DNA from: Cudoniella acicularis
Lineage: Eukaryota > Ascomycota > Leotiomycetes > Helotiales > Helotiaceae
Length of the DNA stretch: 42,360 nucleotides
Assembly: GCA_013054445.1 (NCBI GenBank)
Contig: JAAMPI010000349.1
Coordinates: forward strand, 1 to 42,360
Direction: 5' to 3'
This document shows, piece by piece, positions 9,320 through 19,265 of this stretch. Position numbers and translations under genes: made by a program. The stretch's first letter is position 1; every line of letters begins with the position of its first letter. The notes beneath the pieces are model-generated. The model made no database searches and had not been told where the DNA came from. It saw only the letters and a list, made by a program, of their open reading frames with translations.

Positions 9320-11707
9320 TGTTAGGAGAGATTTTGATGCTGAAGCGAAGCTTGGAAGCTGCAAGATATTGCTGTCCAGGAGTTCTCTGTCGGTGTTTTC
9401 GTTTATAGAAGCAATTGATTGCTTGAGGCGCTGCTTCGTATTTTGATCTGCTAGCTCACACTGCACAGCAGACAAATAGCGATCGATTCGAGGCTCCAAA
9501 GACAAGAGACTTGGATGGATTAGAGCAAGAAACTCGGCATCAGGACATGGCAAAAGGAAATTTTGTTGGGTCGAGCTCGGAGGACTCTACTGTACGAGGC
9601 GCAAAACAAGGTGTCACCATCAGCTAAGCCAGCCAAGAGGACGGACCGCGAGGCTCGCGAGCAGTTCTGCATGCAGTGGTGCGAGCTCAGTGGCAGTTTA
9701 CTGTGATGATGCAAGGATTCGGCGCTGTTACAGGGATAGACACGCGGTGAATCCCCGCCAAATCTAGCGATCGAAGTCCCTGACAATTTGGGACCCCTGC
9801 TGGTCGAGGTTTGTTTGGACTCCTCTAGCAAACACGAGCCGCTTTCCATCCGAACATCAAACACCAACAAACTTGTACAAATATCCATCTCCCCACTGCT
9901 GAGTGCTACCACTCTTCGTCAGACGTGGCCTTTGGATGCAAATTACGAAGAGATCACAAGGCCTCAATCACCTATCCAGGTGACAACTGTTTGCCGGCAA
10001 GGGGTTTGAACTGTAGAATTGTCTCCAGCCAGTGAAGCCTCAACGTGGCTACCACCAACGAAGTTCGCCTCTACAGTAGTTGTATTCACCTCGGATATAA
10101 AGCGATATCAATTATTCCACATCCAGTCATAGTCATATTTTGGCTTTCACGTTTTGCGACGCATTGTTTTAACTGAATATTTTGGTCTGAAGACCTCAAA
10201 GGTCTCGTGTCTCAAGTGAGCTATGGGAATTTCTGCATGCTCTACTCTATGTTGTCTTCTCAGCAAAGTGCAGCGTTATTCCCACTGCCGAATTCTGCCT
10301 ATGAGGACGCACACAAGTAGAGCGTGCTTCGTTTTTCGCTTGAGAGACGTACTTTCTTCAACTGCGTATATCTCGAATGCCTTTCGATCCAAATTCTGTA
10401 CCCTACGCGTAGTACCTTCGAGGGATGACAGCGGACTATAAAGGAAGAGCTGGATAGCTATTACTGCTTTTATAGACTTCACATTGCGCAAAGTCACTGA
10501 TATGTTAAGGTTAATAATTGCGTGCGGCTCGTTGATCTGAAATTGTTGTTTACACTATGCAGTCCACATGTTATCATGTTACAACTATTTTTTTCTTCTC
10601 GTAATCCTCTCGAAAGGAAGTATTACAGGAGGTGGCAGGCGCAGGAATATCTTGAGTAAAGCCGGAAAATATGAAGGGTTGAAAGCGCATCTAGCAGGAA
10701 TATATAAACATGCCTATCTAATTTTACTCTTTTCCGTACACCGCTCTCTTCTCCTTATTTCAAATATTGGCTTTAGCCTTCCACAGTATCTAAATGTCTT
10801 CTATCCAAAACACTCTCTGAGTGTTTTTGTCGAGCTTGGAATAACTCCAATTATGATCACATTGGCTTCGTATAGCACAGGCTCTTGTTGATAACTTTAT
10901 ATTATTAAACTATCTGAACCTCAGGTTATCTGTCTTGCTACCTATATCCTCAACTCATACCCCTATCTCTCCAATACTTTACACCTGCAAGATGATTCAT
11001 AGTACGAGGAATCCTGTATCTTGGCGGTGTCCAGTTACGATAGTCATTCTCATAATCGTCGAATCTGTAGTCATCCCAGCGATAGCCACCGTACCCTTTA
11101 CAGAGCTTCTGGCGATTATTGTCCAACCATCCTTAAACCTCTCCCTGCCTCCCTGACGGCCCATGGTGTGGCGGCGAGGTCTTCGTCCCGGGGGTGCTAT
11201 CTATAGCATTCTTCGTTGGGGGGGGGGGGGGGGGGGGGGCATCCCTCGTTGTCTGCAATTCCAAGGCCAGAAGAAAGCCATTTTGGGGGGGTCTTTGTTG
11301 GGTTTAGTGAGTTGTGAAGTGTGTATTTCCGGTGAGATTTTGAATACTTGCTCGGTGAAGCTCTTAGTAGCCAAGATATAGCTTTTGGTTTTTTCTTGAT
11401 TTGGGGAAAAGAGGAACTACTTGGAGAGCATCAATTAATTTATACTATCGTCCTAGTCTTGTTAATTATCTTCTTTATGGGAGTCTTGAGTCATTTGTGC
11501 TTTCGAATTAGTTGCGTTCTCAAATAAGTTGTCCTTTTAAGGTTCGTGATTATCCGGAGGTTCAAGTTGAATTCTATATACGTGTCTAGATTGTCTTCGC
11601 ATGTTTCTTAGGTTTAAAATCTTTCAACATTCAACTCTTATTTTGTCACGGTCTAGTTGCCTCGCAATATTTCAACCTTTCCTCTTTCTTTCAAAACCCT
11701 CCATTGC
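9320..11707. other. 2.4 kb gene-free AT-rich region
   Basis: Only short frames without protein-like composition were found on either strand. The right part lies downstream of the M48 protease stop and the left part upstream of the PhoD-like start. It carries a 22-G homopolymer at 11218-11239 and a smaller G7 run near 11285. No tRNA, transposon ends or long repeats seen. Confidence 0.5.
11218..11239 (+). repeat. Homopolymer run of 22 G
   Basis: An uninterrupted run of 22 guanines read directly from the sequence. It can form G-quadruplex structure in principle and its exact length is likely unreliable in assembly. Confidence 0.9.
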
Positions 11708-12617
11708 TCACGGCAACAATCCCTCTATCTTAGCAATTCTTTCCTCAATCTACAATCCTATCAACACCTCTGTGACTCTCTTACATGTGCAGGAAAATAA
11801 CTCACAAGTGGACGCCTCTCCTTATATCCCAAAGGCCGCAATCTCCCACTATTAAAAACCGTCATCCTCGCCCTCTCTTTCTTCGAACACTCAATTGCCC
11901 CTCTTGGATCAAAACCCGCATCTTCCAAGAGCAGCAATCCAATTTGATCCGCTTCAAATTCCTGCACTCTTCGAAGACGAATGTTTTCCCCTTTCAAGAT
12001 GCTGGAACCAAACCAATAAGCAAGGTGTTCGCGAAAGAGCTCCTGACTGCATTGCTCTGTTGTATGGCGGGCAATAACGTGTGCCACCTCGTGCACGATG
12101 AGAAATGCTACCTCGCTTGGCGTATCGTAGTCGGAAAGAAGTGAGGTGTTGGTGAAGATCCTGCCGTCTGCTAACGTGAAGCAATGTTCGTTTCCTGTTG
12201 CTCTTAGTGTCCTTTAATTACCGATTCTTATTTCTAAATTTTCAGACATCGCCTCCCAGCTTTTTTTTCTCATTTAAAAACAAGAAAAAGTCACTTACCC
12301 CTTTCCCTCCAAATCTCAACCCTAAACATAATCCCTCTTGCAATATCAACACTTGACAACTGTTCCAATACAGTCGTCACCGCTCTCGTCATGGGATGCT
12401 CTACAGTAAGTCTCGGCTTCATAACTAAACGTAAGAACCACCTATCAGAGTGTTGGCATTCAATAGCAATGGTACTTGCCCCTCTATGGAGGAAACGTCT
12501 GCGGCCGGTGACGGGTACCCGGTTGCTGTTGGCAACGAGAAAGAGGTATGCGAGAAAGAGTAAGGGTAGACTTAAGATTGCGAAGAGGATTGAAGTGCGG
12601 AATGTTGTTCCGAGCAT
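11708..12617 (-). CDS. M48-family zinc metalloprotease, OMA1-like
   Basis: M48 proteases such as OMA1 cleave membrane proteins, OMA1 acting at the mitochondrial inner membrane in stress responses. Three exons are proposed: 12617-12299, 12194-11806 and 11749-11708, for 249 residues. A hydrophobic segment at about 10-29 (SILFAILSLPLLFLAYLFLV) is a likely membrane anchor. Next come RVPVTGRRRF and HPMTRAV, both seen in OMA1-type proteins, then the zinc motif HEVAH (His141, Glu142, His145) and EFEAD with the third ligand near 185. The last exon gives IEERIAKIEGLLP, which fits the usual family end. It is shorter than yeast Oma1 (about 345 residues) and lacks the hydrophobic stretch normally found between HExxH and EFEAD. 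A possible in-frame 51-nt intron within exon 1 (GTACCA to TTTAG) cannot be excluded. No clear presequence, so mitochondrial location is inferred. It sits directly downstream of the rhomboid gene. Confidence 0.85.
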
Positions 12618-13089
12618 GGTCGAGATTTGTCGGCGTTGGTTGAAGAAAAGAAGTGCTCAGTTTCGAGGCATCGAATCGAAGAAGGGCGATCGAGGGGTAT
12701 GTTTGAGCGAAGGAGAGCATTATTAAGGAGAGTGACTGGTATTTTTAATGGGGCTGTGAATGGGAAGGATTAGACCACACTCGTAGATGATTCAGAGCGT
12801 AGTTGAAAACTTGGGCAGAAATCATATGTTTTTGGTCGTGTGAATAAGTTTAGCGTACTTGTGGTGCTGTATGTTCTGTTAACTTAGCAAGTGCCATGCA
12901 TTTATTAACCTTGAAGTCTTGTTGTAACTTTGTAAAGCGTAACTTTGAGCCTGTCCCAAGAGTATAACCTATATTACACTTCCCAGCAGCTATTTGATGG
13001 CTCATCTGTTGGCTTTAAATGTTTGCTTTAGTTATTGTTGGTAGAACTGTACAAAAGTGGTGGATTCTATACGACACAACTCCATTTCC
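12618..13089. other. Spacer between rhomboid and M48 protease genes
   Basis: About 470 bp between two minus-strand genes. It must hold the 3' end of the rhomboid transcript and the promoter of the M48 protease. No specific element recognised. Confidence 0.45.
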
Positions 13090-14769
13090 TTACAACTTTC
13101 GGATTCCCTCCGTGACTTTTCCTACGATCCCCATGTTCTTTCTCCTTTCTTTCTCCATTTCTAACCTCTGTCTATGCCTCATTTTGATCAGCTCCGCCGA
13201 TGTAATTCCAGCCAGGTACCCTCCCAAATGTGACCAATGATCTACAAGCACGACTCTGCCCTTCCACACACCGAATATATCAAAAAACATCAAGAATGCA
13301 AGAAATCCCAATGATGTAAATGTTGGCCAGTCTGCAGGTGGGAAGACTCCGAAGAGTCTCACTTTGTCAGTGCCATGAAGCCAAAGGTAGGCGGCGATTA
13401 CACCTGATACAGCGCCTGATGCCCCGAGAGAGGAAGAGACAAAACTGTTTCGGATTACAAAGGAGGTGAGCGACGCAAAACTTCCGAGGACACCACTGCA
13501 CATATAGATAGCTAAGAAGTTGGCTCGGCCAACATCTTCGTGGAGGCGAGTACCCGCGAACCAGAGGATAAACATGTTCATGGCGAAATGGCCGACCTGC
13601 TGGTGTGAAAAGGTATTTCCAATCAAGCTGAATGGGTAGACATATCCCGGAACGGTAATGAAGTTCATGTTCAGAAATCGAAAGAGTGCGGGAACTCTCC
13701 AAGCTCCCAAAATGATTGCATTCGCAAGAATGATGCCGATGATAGTTGCAGCTGAAGGTGGCATATCCGGCCACATTCTCACCGAGTTCTTCGGCGGTGT
13801 ATATACCTGCGTAAAACCGTAAGACACTAGAATCACACCAACAACCACCAGTGCTGAGGGCCATAATCGTTGAAAGTTGGTCATTTCTGGGGGTTTGTCG
13901 GGTAAAATCTCTGCTCTTTCCAGGTAGTATTTGAGCTTTGGGTGCTGTCCAGGTCTGCGCAGCTCAACACCCCTTGAATTGGTGGTCCGGAGTGTGCCGG
14001 TATTCTGTTGAATCTCGTCCGCCTGGCTCATCTTGCGCTTGTGCTCTCTTTCCTGCCTATCCAATTTCCTATCCAATTTCCTTTCCTTAGATTTCCTGAT
14101 TGCATCCAGTCCACTTTTGCTGTATGGATGTGATGTTTTCTCTGAATTAGGCTTGTAAAGACCTATTCTTTCACTATCCGCAAGGATATCTGCCTCCATT
14201 TCTCTCAGTTCCTGCTCAGCCCTTCGGCCAGCGTTTGCCACCTCGTCAACAGGCACATTCGTCCTTAGCCACTGCAAGGCTTGCTTCACAGCCAGCCTTT
14301 CAAATTTTATCATTGTTGCAGCAGCTTCTGGATCCTCCAACGTTCCGGCGACTCTCCTCCCATGAACCATGCTCACAATTCGATTGGCTGTTCCGGCATC
14401 AATCCCATTCCCAAATATCATTTTCACCTCGTCTTTCGAAAGGGGGTTATCTCTGAATGGTAGACCAATTTCTGGATCATAATCACTTGGAAGCTCCTCA
14501 AATCGTACGAGGATCTGCCGCGATGCAAATCTCCTTGCGCTATGTTGAATAACAAATTTCGCAATTGGTGCCCGAGCAATATTCGACGGGATCCCTCCTC
14601 CTAAAGATGATACTCCTTTCCCAGTCCATGGCGACAAACAATTTGAAAAACTGCGAAATTGTCGTTGTGCGAGCCTTGCCGCAAGGCTATCTGCTTTATA
14701 GCATGTCTGGAGAATGGTTCGACTGTTCAGACACGATATTCGTGAGATCGAAGGTGTGAGACTATTCAT
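13090..14769 (-). CDS. PCP1: Mitochondrial rhomboid protease (Pcp1/PARL type)
   Basis: Rhomboids are intramembrane serine proteases; yeast Pcp1 cleaves Mgm1 and Ccp1 in the mitochondrial inner membrane. The gene is intronless, 559 residues from an ATG. The N-terminus is rich in Arg, Ser and Leu with few acids, as in mitochondrial presequences. A long charged, lysine-rich linker precedes the membrane domain, which starts near residue 290 (LWPSALVVVGVILVSYGF). Catalytic features are visible: HFAMNMFILWFAG, the GASG motif with nucleophile Ser at about 451, and the partner His at about 514 in DHWSHLGGYLAG. The family is well recognised and the catalytic dyad intact. It shares a 361-bp divergent upstream region with the Tma17-like gene. 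The symbol is assigned by similarity to the yeast protein. Confidence 0.93.
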   Translation of the reverse strand: MNSLTPSISRISCLNSRTILQTCYKADSLAARLAQRQFRSFSNCLSPWTGKGVSSLGGGIPSNIARAPIAKFVIQHSARRFASRQILVRFEELPSDYDPEIGLPFRDNPLSKDEVKMIFGNGIDAGTANRIVSMVHGRRVAGTLEDPEAAATMIKFERLAVKQALQWLRTNVPVDEVANAGRRAEQELREMEADILADSERIGLYKPNSEKTSHPYSKSGLDAIRKSKERKLDRKLDRQEREHKRKMSQADEIQQNTGTLRTTNSRGVELRRPGQHPKLKYYLERAEILPDKPPEMTNFQRLWPSALVVVGVILVSYGFTQVYTPPKNSVRMWPDMPPSAATIIGIILANAIILGAWRVPALFRFLNMNFITVPGYVYPFSLIGNTFSHQQVGHFAMNMFILWFAGTRLHEDVGRANFLAIYMCSGVLGSFASLTSFVIRNSFVSSSLGASGAVSGVIAAYLWLHGTDKVRLFGVFPPADWPTFTSLGFLAFLMFFDIFGVWKGRVVLVDHWSHLGGYLAGITSAELIKMRHRQRLEMEKERRKNMGIVGKVTEGIRKL

Positions 14770-15130
14770 CTTGTCGTCCTTCTACCGTGACATATTGGGG
14801 GTCTCGCGCAATCCCCCTCCCTTCCTGGGCCAGAGTCTGTTCCTGAATGGTGACGTTGAAAGTTTGCGACACCGAAGTCTCCGAATCATCAACCTCAATT
14901 GAAAATATATGAGCACGGACCACCTGGACCCTGTCGCGCCGGAGCGCGTCCACTTGCTGCCTCGGACAGGTACCCCTCAACTTCTCTCCTTACGGCTTTC
15001 TTCCACAAATACTCCGTACAACTCAAAAACCACAGAGACCACTCGACTGTCAAAATACCAAAAAATACACCAGACAATCCCCTACTTTTTCACAACTGAG
15101 GCGACTCAAAATCCTCGGACCATTCCAGCA
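14770..15130. promoter_or_regulatory. Divergent promoter region, rhomboid / Tma17-like
   Basis: This 361-bp interval separates two divergent start codons and must contain both promoters. A frame runs through from 14909 into the Tma17-like first exon, but its extra residues are not family-like, so the ATG at 15131 is preferred. No specific binding site recognised. Confidence 0.5.
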
Positions 15131-15832
15131 ATGTCATCGGAAACAACTCCCATATCGCCAGCCCGTTTCGCAGAAGCTCTAAAAGATCTTCCTCTCAGCA
15201 CGTATGTACAACGCTCCGCTCGCACCTGATATTTAATGGCGCCTTTGCCACCCTGTATTTCCTTCCTCCGCTAATAATGTATCCATAGTCTCCACCTAAA
15301 AGCAACCGAAATCCGCAACAGCATCGCCCATCTCGACTACTCCAACGAGCAACTAAAGCCTTTCGCTGATGGAACTGAAGGCAGCACAAATGGCGTCCCA
15401 GACCAAGACTGCCAAGATGCTATTCGAGAAAATGAAGTCGTCATAGCACGAATGCAAGAGCGTATCCAATTATTACGACAAGAGGTAGAGAATAGAGGAA
15501 GTAGTTGGATGGAGTTTAGAACGCCTGAGGAACTGGCACAGGAATCGGCGCAGGAGGAGGGTGCTGAAGGACTAGTCAACGGAACGGGGGAACATGGTAG
15601 TAGAGAAGGAGAGGAAGAGGAAAGAAGTCAGGCTTGGAGAGATGGGACTTTTCAGACGGGCAGGATTGTTAATGGAGAAGTGAGGATGGATGGTGCTGGT
15701 GCTGGTGTTGGGCTGACAAGCCAGGCGGCGAATGGAGGGAGCTTGGGTGATGAGGCTTTGAGGCAGGCGATGGAGGAGAGGATGAGAGCATTAGCAGAAG
15801 AAGACTACGAGGAAGATGGGATACACCTGTGA
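15131..15832 (+). CDS. TMA17: Tma17/Adc17-like proteasome base assembly chaperone
   Basis: Yeast Tma17 (Adc17) binds the ATPase Rpt6 and helps assemble the proteasome regulatory base, especially under stress. Exons 15131-15201 and 15289-15832 encode 204 residues. Splicing joins LKDLPLST to LHLKATEIRNSIAHLDYSNEQL, followed by DAIRENEVVIARMQERIQLL. The pattern of a helix containing ExxNSIxHL, a linker, then a second helix with RENE matches yeast Tma17 as I know it, so homology is inferred from that pattern. The C-terminal 90 residues are acidic and glycine-rich and look disordered. The ATG lies in context AGCAATGTC just after a run of in-frame upstream codons. If this is not Tma17, it is a small coiled-coil protein. 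Confidence 0.7.
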
Positions 15833-16366
15833 AAAGTGTTAAAAGAGCGATTTTTGATGGCCTTGATTGGCATCCTTCACTATGCATTGTTGGCGTTTGA
15901 TACCAAGGACATGGAAAATGGGTAGACAAAGCTTCCGGAGAGCAAAATTATACATCTTGGTTTGACACTCAAACCAGTGGAATGAAGGATTGCCCATCCA
16001 TAATTTTCTAGCTATGAAACAGTTCCGTCTGAATGTTTTCGTTTCCATACCGGCCGTTCCATTATCCTAAAACCTGGCTGCAAATGCATCAAAAGACCAG
16101 CGCAATGCATCCGACCCAATGCAAAACCTGCAAATTGCAAGGCTAGACGCCCGAACACCACGCTTTGTTCCCTATAACACCAATGCCCAAGACCCAACCA
16201 GTAAAGAAAGGGCATCGAAAGGACATCGAAAGGACTAATGAAATAATATAAATGATAGCAATGTTGTAAGCTTTTCGAATGCAGCCCTATGGCCTCTGCT
16301 GACTGCAACCAATTTTGCAGATTCATACCCAGGGGTGATAATACATTTCTTTGTACACTCAACCTC
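15833..16366. other. Convergent spacer
   Basis: About 530 bp between two converging genes, presumably both 3' untranslated regions. No gene or repeat recognised. Confidence 0.5.
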
Positions 16367-17566
16367 TTATTCCACATTCGGAATAGGAGCTGGTAGAGTG
16401 TTGACTTTTGGTGGAAGTTTTGGAGCTGGCGAAGCCGCTCTGGAGTTCAAGGGGCTGTTTGTTGATTGAGGAGAAAGTTCCCGAAGTGCCATGTAATTGT
16501 CATCGCCACTCGAGGCTTTCGGAATAACAGTGGAAGAGCTAACAATTGTAGTCAATAGAGGTCTTGGAAGCCTTTCCTTCATATCTATTACAGGTGAAAG
16601 TGCCGATGAGCCAGAGGGAATTGGAATGTGCTCGATTGCGTCTCGAGAACTTTGTGGGGACGTTGAAATTGGCAAAGGTGGTGGCTTGCGCTTCGTCCTC
16701 ATTGTACTGTTAGAATCTTCGGATGATTCCGGCGACGTGCTTCGATTGCCCTCATGGCGCTTTGGTTTTGGTCTTGATGTTCGTGACCTAGATTCCCCCC
16801 TGGATGGTGTCTCACCTCGCCGACTTGGAGAATTCTTCATATTACTGCCGTCACTGCTCGCTCGACTCCTATTAACTCTCACTTTTCCCTCCATGACTTT
16901 CGCTGGTGGAGGCGGTTGAAGCATCCATCTAGTCTCGTCCTTACTAGTGGGTTGGGTACTAACTACAGGCGGGTGTAAATCATTGACGGGAGGGTTCCTT
17001 GCTGGTAGATAATAAGGCCCCGTATCCTCGTCTTTCACAGGTCCGCTTTTACTTAGACGTCCTTCCAAGAGTCGACCAGCAGATGAACCTGCCTTGGCAA
17101 TAACGTCCTTTATTTTTTGGCCCGACCCTTGAAAATCTATGCCCCAAAGCGCCTCGTCCTCTCGTTGATATCGTTTTCGATTCCAATCGTCCCCAGAAAG
17201 TCGAGAACCGTCTGTAACTGCCGTAGGACTGCTTGATGGCTCGGTGCTCACAGCGGTACTGCCAGCATAGCTACTACCCTGCCCAGCAGTGTTGAGGGCT
17301 CTTTGGCTAGCGTTTTTGCTGGAGCCTTTGTCGCCCTTTGGCTTCGGTGGCCCTGGTCCCATCATAATTTCTTCGGTCCAGTATGGATTCGTAGAGAAGG
17401 GTGAAGGGTGCCTGTACAGGCCGGGCTGTTCCGTTTCCAACGCATGTTTCTCTGCCCGTTCCCGTTTGGCCTGTATTTTTGCTTTTCGTCGATGGTTGAT
17501 TTTCGCACATGTGCTACATGAAAGAACGTAGAATGCGACGGACTGCAGAGCGACATCGAGCGACAT
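16367..17566 (-). CDS. Uncharacterised Ser/Pro-rich fungal protein
   Basis: Intronless, 399 residues from an ATG. I do not recognise a named family. The N-terminal 80 residues look most conserved in character: a hydrophobic start (VALQSVAFYVLSCSTC) with a CxxC pair, a basic helix (RRKAKIQAKRERAEKH), then EQPGLYRHPSPFSTNPYW and GPGPP. The rest is low-complexity, rich in Ser, Pro, Arg and Lys, with proline-rich pieces (KRKPPPLP, APKLPPKV) that could bind SH3 or WW domains. The long intact frame and coding-like composition support a real gene. The short N-terminal hydrophobic patch is too brief for a sure membrane segment. The 1.7 kb upstream is gene-free. Confidence 0.75.
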   Translation of the reverse strand: MSLDVALQSVAFYVLSCSTCAKINHRRKAKIQAKRERAEKHALETEQPGLYRHPSPFSTNPYWTEEIMMGPGPPKPKGDKGSSKNASQRALNTAGQGSSYAGSTAVSTEPSSSPTAVTDGSRLSGDDWNRKRYQREDEALWGIDFQGSGQKIKDVIAKAGSSAGRLLEGRLSKSGPVKDEDTGPYYLPARNPPVNDLHPPVVSTQPTSKDETRWMLQPPPPAKVMEGKVRVNRSRASSDGSNMKNSPSRRGETPSRGESRSRTSRPKPKRHEGNRSTSPESSEDSNSTMRTKRKPPPLPISTSPQSSRDAIEHIPIPSGSSALSPVIDMKERLPRPLLTTIVSSSTVIPKASSGDDNYMALRELSPQSTNSPLNSRAASPAPKLPPKVNTLPAPIPNVE

Positions 17567-19265
17567 TTCGCGGTAAATTAATCAAGAAAGGAAGATGTGG
17601 TGTGTCGTGTGCTCACAAAAAGAATCGAGCTGCGGAATGCATGAGGTGCGAGGCAGTCGGGTATATGGATCTGTAGCGTGGGGTGTTTCGAGGGGCGATC
17701 GCAAGATCTTGGAATGAAGGAATTGCTGGGATCAACCACGTCTTCAATTCTGCCCTGAAATTGAAGTATTGTGGTGATTATGGGTGGATTCGGTGGGTTG
17801 GATGCAGTGTTGTGGCGGCTGAGCGGAAGAGTCGAATTTAGACAGATGCTCGAATTCACATCGAAGCCGTTGCCAATCGTTTGAATATGCCAGCAGAATA
17901 CCTGGAGGGCATGAAGGTTTAAAATACCGCAAATAGCTTTGTCGGCGACTGCCAAAGGCGTTGTTGTTTCGCTTTGGGGTTCCAGCGCTCGGACTGCTGC
18001 AAGAAATATATACAGAACAGAAAAGATACAAATCAGAGGACTTCCAGTTTCAATTGCGAGATCATAGGAGCAGGACAGTCTGCGATGTAAATGTACTTGC
18101 TCGTATCGAATAGAAGGCGCACAGCGGTAGTCGTGAGGGGCGATTGGCGGTGGTGTTGTTGGCAGCGGGTGGACGTGGCGCCTGTCTTTGAGAACCTGTC
18201 TAGAGTATGTAAGGATATCTGGAGGGTCGAGTCTAAGGAGCGGGATGATGGCGTTGTCTCGCGCTAGAATGCTAACTAGACTTTGGCAAGTCCACAGTCC
18301 GACATTACAAGCACCGGTGCGGTGTCGTAATAATTGTGGTGAGCGTTAAATCAATGACCATTGAGGGCAACACCAGAAGAGGTGGAAGGATTCGGTTTCA
18401 AAGACGTAGGATTCGGGTTGCATGCATTGATTGGCTCCCCCTGGTCAGACGTTGCAGCCTATTTGAATGCAGGTGAAATTGTCCTCGAGGTGCATCCCTG
18501 CGCGAAGCCTTCCAACAGGCGTGGATTGGACTCGTGCATACCTATATGCATCACCAAAGAATACAGGAATACCACATAAATACCTGGATACCGGTATCCA
18601 TCGCTCGAACACTTGAACACTTTTATTCGTCTGATCTTCCACCCCAGCAGTTGTGTTCCACACCTGGTAGTCACCTGCAATTTGGATGTGCTTAAATAGT
18701 TCGATGGCATTGCTTCTCTGATCTTGTTCACGAATCACTTCGCCACGGGGCGCTGTCTTTTGGCACAAGCAATACTTTCAAACCCATTGCTGCGTTGACG
18801 ACACATTTCCAGGTTACTATCACAGTCAAAATCAAAATCACAAGCCCACATCTTATGCAAGAGTGAAGATGTGGTTTTCGTAAGAGGCAAGTTCGAATTC
18901 CTGTGTCTTGAATCCTATTGTTCTGCTCAGCAGCTGCGGTCTTAATGCGGAGCGGTACTAGCATTCGAAATAGCAAACCCCCCAAACCCAGCAGTTTTTA
19001 GCGGCCCGTTGCACTCCTTTGATGTGAAAAACGGGCCTCAGACGCCTTGCCCCTCAAAAGCAAAATTTTGAAATACATGGTGTGCTGGCTTATGCAGTTA
19101 GGACCCCTCCCAGGTGCCAGGATGCCAATACGCAAAAATCCGTGTGGAAAGGCTGCCTAGAGACAATGCAAATCCGGTTCAATGTACAAGTAAAGGAAAT
19201 TGTGGCGATGCGGTAGAGAGATGGACATAAAGCTTGCCCGTCGCCGAAGTCGGACTTAGAGCCAA
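17567..19265. other. 1.7 kb gene-free gap
   Basis: Frames of up to 125 codons occur on the minus strand but lack ATG starts and protein-like composition, so I do not call them. A 16-bp perfect palindrome lies at 18585-18600. The left part is the upstream region of the Ser/Pro-rich gene and the right part lies downstream of the coiled-coil membrane protein gene. Confidence 0.5.
18585..18600. repeat. 16-bp perfect palindrome TGGATACCGGTATCCA
   Basis: The two halves are exact reverse complements with no spacer. This could be a dimeric regulator site, but there is no second copy in view and no gene close by. Confidence 0.7.

Noticed and set aside
9520..9912. 130-codon open frame on the minus strand upstream of the PhoD-like gene
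   Set aside because: Not in frame with the phosphatase, no family-like composition; the gene's first in-frame ATG is at 9319.
11163..11381. 72-codon frame with a polyglycine stretch
   Set aside because: The glycines are only a translation of the 22-G run; nothing else looks coding.
9320..11707. Possible RIP-mutated transposon in the gene-free region
   Set aside because: AT-rich, but no transposase-like frame, terminal repeats or clear excess of TpA over the surroundings was visible by eye; a dinucleotide count would be needed.
18445..18768. 107-codon minus-strand frame in the 1.7 kb gap
   Set aside because: Starts only at a TTG, no protein family resemblance; probably chance.
18890..18915. 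GTTCGAA stretch resembling a tRNA T-loop
   Set aside because: Flanking bases cannot pair as a T-arm and no acceptor stem or anticodon arm is present.
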